Below are positions 26,419 through 33,880 of a stretch of DNA of 50,688 nucleotides, in pieces. The stretch covers positions 1 to 50,688 of the forward strand of contig JAFXEW010000025.1 of NCBI GenBank assembly GCA_017513625.1. The letters run 5' to 3'. The stretch's first letter is position 1. Each line of letters begins with the position of its first letter. The translations under genes and the position numbers were made by a program. The notes below the pieces were generated by a model, which made no database searches, was not told the DNA's origin, and was given only the letters and a program-made list of their open reading frames with translations. Source of the DNA: Lachnospiraceae bacterium. GTDB lineage: Bacteria; Bacillota; Clostridia; Lachnospirales; Lachnospiraceae.

Positions 26419-27906
26419 ATGAGAGCGTGGATATGCAAAAGTGGATTGTACGTTTTTTTATTTTTCGTTAATGTAGCCGTAGCCGGCATGACGGTATCTG
26501 CTGCTGGAGAGCCTGTGATGAAAGAGGGTATCTATGTGGAAGATATGGATGTATCCGGACTGACGGTGAAGCAGACCAGGGACAGAATAGAAGCTTATAT
26601 TGATGAGCTGCGCGGCACAGAGCTTACTCTGCTTGCAGCAGAGGATAACCGTGTCATTGTAACGCCCGGAGAACTGGGTATCCGTTGGGTAAATACGGAG
26701 ATAGTGGACGAAGCGGTACAGCTTGGTACTGTGGGCAATGTGATTGAGCGGTACAAGGCGATTAAGGACCTGGAAAATGATCAAAAGATATATGACCTGG
26801 CATTTGATTTTGATATACAGGCTATTGATGAGGTAATCCGTCTGAAGGCAATTAAGTATGACAAACCTGCTGTGGACTACATGTTGGAGCGTGCAGACAA
26901 ACAGTTCCGTATTGTTCCCGGACAGATTGGATATGGCACGGACATGGAAGCATCCATAGATACTGTTTATGATTATCTGACCACACAGTGGGACCATAAA
27001 CCCTGTGAGATTGGGTTAAAAATAGGGAGTATTCAGCCTCGCGGCAGTGAAGAAGAGCTGGCTGTGGTGCAGGACGTGCTGGGTTCTTATACCACATCAT
27101 TTAGAAGCTCAGGCGCGGCCAGAAGTAAGAATGTGAAAAACGGCAGCGATTTGATTAACGGTGCTTTACTTTATCCCGGGGATGTGTTTTCTACTCTGGA
27201 GCATATTCTGCCTTTTACTACCGCAAACGGTTATGAAATGGCAGGTTCTTACCTGAACGGTAAGGTAGTGGACAGTCTGGGCGGCGGTATCTGCCAGGTG
27301 TCCACCACATTATATAATGCAGTTCTTTTGTCAGAACTGGAGGTTACGGAGCGGTATAACCACTCCATGAGCGTGACCTATGTACCGCCTGCAAATGATG
27401 CAGCCATTGCGGAAAGTGCAGGAAAGGATTTTAAATTTATCAATACTTCTGAAAGTCCGGTGTACATTGAAGGCATTATTAAGGATAAAAAGATTACCTT
27501 TAACATATATGGTAAAGAAACCAGACCCGAGAATCGCAAGGTCAGATATGAAAGTGAGATTCTGGAGGTCATAAACCCCACGTCGGACAATATTATTGCA
27601 GACACATCCAAGCCCTTGGGTTATATTGCGGCGGAGGAGAGTGCACATATCGGCTACAAAGCCAGATTATGGAAGATTGTCACAGAGGACGGAAAGGAAG
27701 TCAGCCGTACCCAGGTGAATTCCAGCAAGTACAAAATGACGCCCAGAAGTGCAGTGGTGGGAGTATCCACACCGGATCCCAATGCATATAATGAGATAAT
27801 GGCAGCAATCGGAACCGGTAGTATTGCCCATGTCAAAAACGTAATAGCACTTTTACAGAATGCACAGCAGGCAGCGAGCCAGCACATTGTAATAGGTGAT
27901 ATATAA
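26419..27906 (+). CDS. VanW-family exported cell-wall protein
   Basis: A 495-residue exported protein. A signal segment covers residues 5-30. A YoaR-like peptidoglycan-binding domain (about 35-190, with EGIYVEDMDVSGLT) is followed by the VanW domain at about 225-350 with LINGALLYPGDVFSTLEHI, GGGICQVSTTLYNA and YNHSMSVTYVPP. A beta-rich G5-like segment follows (about 370-450). VanW domains occur in vancomycin-resistance clusters and many clostridial wall proteins; the activity is not established. No vanA-type genes are near, so resistance is not implied. The ribosome site lies in a small hairpin. Confidence 0.9.
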   Translation: MRAWICKSGLYVFLFFVNVAVAGMTVSAAGEPVMKEGIYVEDMDVSGLTVKQTRDRIEAYIDELRGTELTLLAAEDNRVIVTPGELGIRWVNTEIVDEAVQLGTVGNVIERYKAIKDLENDQKIYDLAFDFDIQAIDEVIRLKAIKYDKPAVDYMLERADKQFRIVPGQIGYGTDMEASIDTVYDYLTTQWDHKPCEIGLKIGSIQPRGSEEELAVVQDVLGSYTTSFRSSGAARSKNVKNGSDLINGALLYPGDVFSTLEHILPFTTANGYEMAGSYLNGKVVDSLGGGICQVSTTLYNAVLLSELEVTERYNHSMSVTYVPPANDAAIAESAGKDFKFINTSESPVYIEGIIKDKKITFNIYGKETRPENRKVRYESEILEVINPTSDNIIADTSKPLGYIAAEESAHIGYKARLWKIVTEDGKEVSRTQVNSSKYKMTPRSAVVGVSTPDPNAYNEIMAAIGTGSIAHVKNVIALLQNAQQAASQHIVIGDI

Positions 27907-27930
27907 AGGAAATAAGGACCGGAACAGTCT

Positions 27931-28956
27931 ATGAAAATTGGCAAGGTATCAGAGAGCGTATTAAAACGTTCCGTACTGAAAAATATCAGATCTAAAAATA
28001 CTGAAATCATTAGTGGCGCAGGTGTAGGGGCAGACTGCGCCATTTTTGCACCTTCCGGTTCTGTTAAGTACGCGTCCTGTGTACAGGAGGCGCGCCTTTC
28101 CTGTGATGGGCAGGCAGAGGAGTATCTTTTGTCAAAAGAGGCAGATGAACTTTCAACACCTGCCGTGACCATTGGTGAACTGATACAAAAAGCTGCTAAC
28201 AACCTGGCAGCGGCAGGGGCAGGTATAACTGCCATACAGACGGTATTTTTGCTGCCAACTGATTTTGAAGAGCCTCAGTTAAAGAAACTGATGATACAGG
28301 CTGAAGAAAAGGCACGTGAGCTGCAGATTCAGATTGCGGGAGGTCAGACCCGGATTACGGAAACGGTCAGCGCACCCCAGGCAATTGTTACAGCCCATGG
28401 AAAGCTTTGGGGAGATACTTTAAGCGGTATCAAACCGGGGCAGGATATAGTGGTAACCAAATGGATCGGACTGGAAGGAACTGCCATGTTGGCCCACAGA
28501 TATAAGGAGGGACTTTTGACCCGATATCCGGAGTATCTGGTGGAGGAAGCGGCAGGATTCGGCCGTTACCTGTCCGTAATACCTGAGGCCGCTACTGCCG
28601 TGAAGTCCGGCGTGTGTGCCATGCATGATGCTTCTGAGGGAGGTATATTTGCCGCTCTGTGGGAGATAGCAGAGGCTGCAGGCGTTGGACTGACTATAGA
28701 TTTGAAAAAGTTACCCCTCCGTCAGGAAACGGTGGAGGTATGTGAATATTGTGACGTAAATCCTTACGAGTTGAAGGCAGGAGGAAGTATGGTCATGACC
28801 ACAGAGGACGGCCCGGGACTGGTGGCAGCCCTGGAGGCGGCCCGCATACCGGCCTGCATGGTAGGTAAGGTGACGGAAGGCAAAGGCCGTATCCTTCTCA
28901 ATGAAGAGGAAGTACGTTATATGGATCGTCCCCGTACGGACGAAATCTACAGATGA
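27931..28956 (+). CDS. AIR-synthase-related protein (HypE-like)
   Basis: A 341-residue protein of the PurM/HypE/SelD ATP-binding superfamily. The N-terminal GVGADCAIF and the later HDASEGGIFAALWE with GGSMVMTTED are typical AIRS marks. HypE dehydrates the carbamoyl group in NiFe-hydrogenase cofactor assembly, but the C-terminal PRxC tail of true HypE is missing here (it ends TDEIYR) and no other hyp genes are in the window. It is therefore best called an AIRS-like protein of unknown reaction. It follows the VanW gene by 24 bases. Confidence 0.8.
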   Translation: MKIGKVSESVLKRSVLKNIRSKNTEIISGAGVGADCAIFAPSGSVKYASCVQEARLSCDGQAEEYLLSKEADELSTPAVTIGELIQKAANNLAAAGAGITAIQTVFLLPTDFEEPQLKKLMIQAEEKARELQIQIAGGQTRITETVSAPQAIVTAHGKLWGDTLSGIKPGQDIVVTKWIGLEGTAMLAHRYKEGLLTRYPEYLVEEAAGFGRYLSVIPEAATAVKSGVCAMHDASEGGIFAALWEIAEAAGVGLTIDLKKLPLRQETVEVCEYCDVNPYELKAGGSMVMTTEDGPGLVAALEAARIPACMVGKVTEGKGRILLNEEEVRYMDRPRTDEIYR

Positions 28957-28959
28957 TTC

Positions 28960-29191
28960 CATCCCTGTAAGGTGGTTCCGTCCTTCCGGGGTGCGCAGGT
29001 ATATTCTACACGGACACGTTTTCACTCCGTGAAAAAGCGTTACGTTACTAAGTTCGTGCAGACCATATTTGATACATCGGGTATCAAATATGGCCCGCAG
29101 ACCTCACTAAGTAACGACGTTTTTCAAGGGTGCCTTTGTAGAACATACCTGCGTACCCCGGGAGGACAGAAATCACCGGAGTACAGGGATG
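28960..29191. repeat. 232-bp imperfect palindrome, possible mobile or extragenic element
   Basis: The ends are perfect inverted 10-mers (catccctgta at 28960, tacagggatg at 29182) and the centre is a perfect 13-bp hairpin (ccatatttgatac, loop atcgg, gtatcaaatatgg at 29063-29093). The two arms align along most of their length with scattered mismatches and one gap of about nine bases, so the transcript could fold into one long hairpin. It contains no gene. Blocks in its arms (cgcagg, tacacgga, ttacta) recur in the repeats at 1-84 and 31920-32003. Confidence 0.8.
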
Positions 29192-29224
29192 TAAGTATTA
29201 GTTTATAGAAAGGAAGGAAGTAGG

Positions 29225-29707
29225 ATGAGAGAGGAATTATTAGCGATAATTGAAAAGAACAGTCGTATTGACTTACAGGAGCTGGCCGCCATGCTGGGCG
29301 TCGCGGAGATTGATGTGGTAAATGAACTGGCCGCACTGGAGAGAGAAGGCATTATTTGCGGCTATCATACATTGGTGAACTGGGAAAATACTTCTATTGA
29401 AAAGGTTACCGCCCTGATTGAAGTGCGTGTGACTCCCCAGAGAGGAGAGGGCTTTGACAGTATTGCAGAGCGTATTTACAAATATTCTGAGGTGAGCAGT
29501 GTGTATCTGATTTCCGGAGGTTATGACCTGATGGTTATCCTGGAAGGTAAGTCCCTGAGAGACGTATCCAATTTTGTGTCCGACAAATTGTCTACCCTGG
29601 ACAGCGTACTCAGCACCGCAACTCATTTTATTTTAAAGAAATACAAGGACCATGGCACCATTATGGACCAGCAAAAAGAAGATGAAAGAGAGGTTTTCAT
29701 TCCATGA
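29225..29707 (+). CDS. Lrp/AsnC-family transcriptional regulator
   Basis: A 160-residue regulator. Residues 1-60 are a winged helix (LQELAAMLGVAEIDVVNELA) and about 70-145 the RAM ligand-sensing domain (VTALIEVRVTP, SVYLISGGYDLMVIL). Lrp proteins bind amino acids and control amino-acid metabolism. The stop overlaps the start of the adjacent aminotransferase by 4 bases (ATGA), so the pair is one unit and the regulator probably controls it. Ligand unknown. Confidence 0.93.
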   Translation: MREELLAIIEKNSRIDLQELAAMLGVAEIDVVNELAALEREGIICGYHTLVNWENTSIEKVTALIEVRVTPQRGEGFDSIAERIYKYSEVSSVYLISGGYDLMVILEGKSLRDVSNFVSDKLSTLDSVLSTATHFILKKYKDHGTIMDQQKEDEREVFIP

Positions 29708-30879
29708 GAAATCCGTTATCAGATAAAGTTGTAGACATTAAACCCTCCGGCATTCGTAAGTTTTTTGACATTGTCAGTGAAATGGATGACGTGATTTCAC
29801 TGGGCGTAGGTGAGCCGGATTTTGATACTCCCTGGCACATCAGGGATGAAGGTATTTATTCCCTGGAGAAAGGTAAGACCTTCTATACCTCCAATTCCGG
29901 TCTGAAAGAACTGAGAATGGAGATTTGTAATTACTTAAAGAGAAGAGTGAATGTAGAGTATGATTGGGCTAAGGAGGTAATTATTACCGTAGGTGGTTCC
30001 GAAGCTATTGATATCGGACTGCGTGCTATGATCAATCCCGGCGACGAGGTGTTGATTCCCCAGCCCAGTTATGTGTCTTATGAGCCCTGCGCTATTTTGG
30101 CAGATGCTACTCCCGTTATCATTGACCTGAAGGCGGAGAATGAATTCCGTCTGACCGCTAAGGAGCTGGAGGATGCCATTACCGACAAGACCAAGCTGCT
30201 GATCCTGCCCTTCCCTAATAACCCTACGGGAGCTATTATGGAGCGTGCGGACCTGGAGGCAATCGCAGAGGTGGTTATTAAGCACGATTTATTCGTTATG
30301 AGTGATGAGATTTATTCTGAGCTTACATATAAGGATGAGCATGTGTCCATTGCCAGTCTGCCCGGTATGAAGGAAAGAACCATATTAATCAACGGCTTCT
30401 CCAAGGCTTATGCTATGACGGGATGGAGACTGGGATATGCCTGCGGACCTCAGGAGATTATTCAGCAGATGACCAAGATTCATCAGTTTGCAATTATGTG
30501 TGCACCTACTACCAGCCAGTATGCGGCAGTAGAAGCGCTGAAAAACGGTGATGCTGACGTAGAGGAGATGCGTACTTCTTACAATCAGAGAAGACGTTTC
30601 CTGATGGAGTCTTTCCGTAAGATGGGTCTGGAGTGCTTTGAACCCTATGGTGCATTCTATGTATTCCCCTGCATTAAGGAATTCGGTATGACCAGTGATG
30701 AGTTTGCTACCAGATTCCTGGAGGAAGAAAAAGTGGCGGTAGTACCCGGAACTGCTTTTGGTGACAGTGGTGAAGGATTTTTACGTATTTCCTATGCTTA
30801 TTCCCTGGAAAAGCTGCGTCTGGCCATGGACAAGATGGAACAGTTTATAGGCAGATTACGCGAGGAAAAAAGAAACTGA
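29704..30879 (+). CDS. class I/II PLP-dependent aminotransferase
   Basis: A 391-residue fold-type I aminotransferase of the AspC/PatA group. Visible motifs are GVGEPDFDTPWHI, FPNNPTGAIM, SDEIYSELTY and the PLP-lysine segment NGFSKAYAMTGWRLGY. The C-terminal Arg that binds the substrate carboxylate is in FLRISYAYS. It transfers an amino group between an amino acid and a 2-oxo acid in the cytoplasm; aromatic, aspartate and alanine substrates are all possible. Coupled to the Lrp gene upstream. Confidence 0.94.
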   Translation: MRNPLSDKVVDIKPSGIRKFFDIVSEMDDVISLGVGEPDFDTPWHIRDEGIYSLEKGKTFYTSNSGLKELRMEICNYLKRRVNVEYDWAKEVIITVGGSEAIDIGLRAMINPGDEVLIPQPSYVSYEPCAILADATPVIIDLKAENEFRLTAKELEDAITDKTKLLILPFPNNPTGAIMERADLEAIAEVVIKHDLFVMSDEIYSELTYKDEHVSIASLPGMKERTILINGFSKAYAMTGWRLGYACGPQEIIQQMTKIHQFAIMCAPTTSQYAAVEALKNGDADVEEMRTSYNQRRRFLMESFRKMGLECFEPYGAFYVFPCIKEFGMTSDEFATRFLEEEKVAVVPGTAFGDSGEGFLRISYAYSLEKLRLAMDKMEQFIGRLREEKRN

Positions 30880-30880
30880 T

Positions 30881-31990
30881 ATGCAGATAATTTTACATCA
30901 GCCGGAGATACCGGCAAATACGGGAAACATCGGGCGGACCTGTGTGGCTACAGGAACCGGTCTTCATCTGATTGAGCCCTTGGGCTTCCGCCTGGGTGAA
31001 AAGGAAATCAAACGTGCAGGCATGGATTACTGGGACAAGCTGGATTTGCACCGCTATATAAATTTCGAGGATTTCAAGGAGCAGCATCCCGGTGCCAAAA
31101 TCTGGATGGCCACCACCAAGGCCAAGCATTCCTATACGGATGTAATCTTTGGTCCCGATGATTTCATTATGTTTGGAAAAGAGAGTGCCGGTATTCCGGA
31201 AGAAATTCTGGTGGATTATGAAGAAACTTGTATCCGGATTCCCATGCTTCCGGATATACGTAGCCTGAACCTGTCTAACTCCGTGGCCATTGTGCTGTAC
31301 GAAGCACTCCGCCAGCAGGACTTTGCCCAGATGCAGAGAGTCGGAGAACTGCACAGACTGCAGTGGAAGGAGGACGCCAGGCAAAGCATAGCAACGCAGC
31401 AGGAGAGAAAAGCAACCGGTAACAGACCGGCCGCTCCCTGTCACTTTATTGCACCGGAGGCAGTCATAAAAGGGGATGTATCCCTGGGACATAAGGTGAG
31501 CGTGTGGCATCATGCAGTAGTCCGTGGTGACAGAGGAAGTGTACGGATTGGTGACGGAAGTAATGTGCAGGACCATGTAACCGTACATGTGTCAGCAGGT
31601 CATTCCGTAAATGTGGGTGTCAACGTAACCATGGGACACGGTGCCATTATTCACGGATGTACCATCGGTGATAATACTCTGGTGGGAATGGGCGCTATCT
31701 TAATGGATGGTTGTATCATCGGCAGGAATTGTATCATTGGCGCAGGTACTCTGGTCACCCAGAATACAGTGATTCCGGACAATTCTCTGGTACTTGGGAA
31801 TCCCGGCAAGGTAAAACGTCAGGTGACGGAAGAGGAAATAGAGCATAGTATTGCAAACGCCCTGCTTTATATGCAGGAGGCAGAAGCGGTGGCCCGGGAG
31901 TGGGAGAGTTTCCCGGAGGGAACACCTGCCCGGCTTTGTACGCAGGGGATGTACCTGGCAAATTGTGGGAAACAAATGCGGAATTACTAA
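30881..31990 (+). CDS. TrmL-like tRNA 2'-O-methyltransferase fused to gamma-carbonic-anhydrase-like domain
   Basis: A 369-residue single frame with two unrelated domains. Residues 1-158 are a SPOUT methyltransferase like TrmL, which methylates the wobble ribose of tRNA-Leu: LHQPEIPANTGNIGRTC, FGKESAGIPEEIL and IPMLPDIRSLNLSNSVAI form the knotted SAM site. After a linker (about 159-185), residues 186-345 are a left-handed beta-helix of the gamma-carbonic-anhydrase (YrdA/PaaY-like) type with VWHHAVVRGDRGSVRIG, NVQDHVTVH and GHGAIIHGC, whose His residues are metal ligands. These are normally separate proteins of about 155 and 170-200 residues. Residues about 347-369 are encoded by a dispersed repeat. 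It starts 1 base after the aminotransferase. Confidence 0.88.
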   Translation: MQIILHQPEIPANTGNIGRTCVATGTGLHLIEPLGFRLGEKEIKRAGMDYWDKLDLHRYINFEDFKEQHPGAKIWMATTKAKHSYTDVIFGPDDFIMFGKESAGIPEEILVDYEETCIRIPMLPDIRSLNLSNSVAIVLYEALRQQDFAQMQRVGELHRLQWKEDARQSIATQQERKATGNRPAAPCHFIAPEAVIKGDVSLGHKVSVWHHAVVRGDRGSVRIGDGSNVQDHVTVHVSAGHSVNVGVNVTMGHGAIIHGCTIGDNTLVGMGAILMDGCIIGRNCIIGAGTLVTQNTVIPDNSLVLGNPGKVKRQVTEEEIEHSIANALLYMQEAEAVAREWESFPEGTPARLCTQGMYLANCGKQMRNY

Positions 31991-32003
31991 ATGTGTGGTT
32001 TTG
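31920..32003 (+). repeat. dispersed repeat copy overlapping a gene end
   Basis: Matches the minus strand of 1-84 with about 72 of 84 positions equal. It supplies the last about 23 codons and the stop of the TrmL/carbonic-anhydrase fusion gene, then runs about 13 bases past it. Confidence 0.72.
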
Positions 32004-32047
32004 AAATTGGCGATTGTCCCCGTTTTTATGGGCTGGGATAAAAATAT

Positions 32048-32122
32048 AGCACCCTGTCCGCGGATGGAACGGAAATTTAAGCTAAGGCTTTTCTTTCCCT
32101 CCGCCGCGGACAGGGTGCTTTT
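32048..32122 (+). terminator. large hairpin terminator, possibly bistable
   Basis: A 16-bp perfect stem, agcaccctgtccgcgg (32048-32063) with ccgcggacagggtgct (32104-32119), encloses 40 bases with a further ggaa/ttcc stem and is followed by tttt. A second gtccgcgg at 32123-32130 can compete for the same 3' arm, so two exclusive folds exist. Confidence 0.6.
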
Positions 32123-32260
32123 GTCCGCGGGATGTTGACGGAAACAGATTGGTAAAACACATTTTTTTCACAATTCAAACATTGTTTAGAGACATTTGTG
32201 GTTTATTCTGATAAGGATAGTGGAAGCATGGATGAAATTGTGCTGAAAGGAAACATAAGA

Positions 32261-33880
32261 ATGAAGCAGGGTAAAAAGATAAAAAAGAGATGGATAGTGA
32301 TTGGTATTATATTGCTTTTGGTACTGGCAGGTCTGGGAGGATTATGGTTTTTTCTGTCAGGCATGAAGGGCAAAGGTACGGGAATTGGTAACCGTGACTT
32401 TGGACAGCCGGGCACCTTTTCCGGTGGCAGTACCGCTTACGGTGTGATTAGCATAGGTGTATCGCAGGTGGACTTTGAAGTGGAAGAACTGAATACACCG
32501 CTGGTAATTTCCAAGGTTAATGTAAGCTCCGGCCAGGATGTGGAGAAGGGAGCGGTTATTTTGGAATTGACGGAAGATAGTGTTCTGGATGCCAGAGAGG
32601 AACTGGAGCAGGTTCTTTTGGAAACTGAGTTGGCCTATCGTGCCGGAGTCATTGAATATGAGCAGAGTCTGATAAATGCAGAATACGACAGGGATGCAGC
32701 ATTGTTGCAGAGCCGGTATGCCAAGGAGGTTTATCAGGAGACGCTGGATGGTCTTACCGGTAAGCTGGAAAATGCCCGTACAGAACTTGCCGATGCCCGC
32801 GAGGAGATTGCGGAATACCATTCTTATGTGGATAATGACACGTACAGAAGTTATTTTGAGGTGGATAAGTATCAAAAAATATATGATGAAAATCTGGAAT
32901 TATTACAAAGCAGAATGAGTGAATGGGGCATTGACTGGCCTCAGGTGACCGGAGGAACCAGACCGGGTGAAACAAACCAATATGTTATCGTATTGTCCGG
33001 TCTGTACAAAGTACTGGAAGAAAATCTGAAGGATTTGGAAAAGGCAGAGTCTGCTTATGAGGAGGCGTTGTCTAATGCGGCACTGGAACTGCAGACATTG
33101 GAGTTGCAGCTGCCGGAGCTGGAGCAGGCGGTACTGGATGCACAGGAAAGTTATGAAGCAGACAGTCTGGCTGCTAAAGTTACTTATGAAACGAGTGTAA
33201 ATAATGGTGAATATGCAGAAAAGAATTACGAAGCGGCAGTGGAAAAAGCAGAGGCTGATTTGGACTTATTGAAGGACACCTATGAGGACGCAAAAGCAAA
33301 TCTGGAGCTTTTTGAGTCTACAGTGGGAGATTGCCGGTTATATGCTGCCAAAAACGGAAACATTTTACGCGTAATGGTACGGCAGGGCCAAAATATTTCA
33401 TCAGGTACGTCCATCTTTACATACAGTAATCCGGAAGAGATGACAGTTACCATATCTGTGGATCAAAGCAGGATTGCAGAGATTCAGGTGGGCGACACTG
33501 CGTATGTAGAGGGAACATATAAGGGAGTTGTATCAGAGATTAACCCTATTTCACAGGCAGAAAGTTATACGGATGTAACATATGATGTAATAGTGTCCTT
33601 AAGCGGTAATTTAAAAGGACTGACCTCAAATGAGAATGTTGTGGTGACCTTTGGAGATGATCAGTCAGGTAGTATGAATCAGCAAAGGCCGGACAAAGAA
33701 AATCCCATGTCGGGATTTCCTGAAGGTATGCAGCCTCCTGAGGGTATGGAATTTCCCGAAGGTATGCAGCCTCCTGAAGGAATGTTTCCTGAAGGTATGG
33801 AACGTCCCCAGGGCGGAGAACGCCCGGAGAGGGGAGACAGATCCCGTAGAGAAGGAGGTGTAACAGATGGTCAGCAGTAA
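32261..33880 (+). CDS. membrane-fusion (HlyD/RND-type) adaptor 1 with PEGM repeats
   Basis: About 539 residues from the ATG at 32261, which follows gaaagg; the frame is open to a GTG at 32198. One N-terminal membrane helix (WIVIGIILLLVLAGLGGLWF), a lipoyl-like half-motif (NVSSGQDVEKGAVILEL), a long coiled coil (about 125-370), the second lipoyl half (NGNILRVMVRQGQNISSG) and a beta-barrel make a MacA/HlyD-like adaptor. The C-terminal 50 residues hold PEGM units (FPEGMQPPEGMEFPEGMQPP) and an Arg/Gly-rich end. It is the first of three adaptors ahead of a MacB-like permease and ATPase, and overlaps the next gene by 14 bases. Confidence 0.88.
   Translation: MKQGKKIKKRWIVIGIILLLVLAGLGGLWFFLSGMKGKGTGIGNRDFGQPGTFSGGSTAYGVISIGVSQVDFEVEELNTPLVISKVNVSSGQDVEKGAVILELTEDSVLDAREELEQVLLETELAYRAGVIEYEQSLINAEYDRDAALLQSRYAKEVYQETLDGLTGKLENARTELADAREEIAEYHSYVDNDTYRSYFEVDKYQKIYDENLELLQSRMSEWGIDWPQVTGGTRPGETNQYVIVLSGLYKVLEENLKDLEKAESAYEEALSNAALELQTLELQLPELEQAVLDAQESYEADSLAAKVTYETSVNNGEYAEKNYEAAVEKAEADLDLLKDTYEDAKANLELFESTVGDCRLYAAKNGNILRVMVRQGQNISSGTSIFTYSNPEEMTVTISVDQSRIAEIQVGDTAYVEGTYKGVVSEINPISQAESYTDVTYDVIVSLSGNLKGLTSNENVVVTFGDDQSGSMNQQRPDKENPMSGFPEGMQPPEGMEFPEGMQPPEGMFPEGMERPQGGERPERGDRSRREGGVTDGQQ

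Noticed and set aside
26419..27906. Part of a vancomycin-resistance cluster
   Set aside because: VanW domains are common in clostridial wall proteins, and no van ligase, dehydrogenase or VanRS pair is present.
27931..28956. Naming the gene hypE
   Set aside because: The essential C-terminal PRxC cysteine is missing and no other hydrogenase maturation gene is nearby.
28960..29191. CRISPR array or insertion sequence
   Set aside because: There are no regularly spaced repeats and no transposase; the structure is one inverted repeat.
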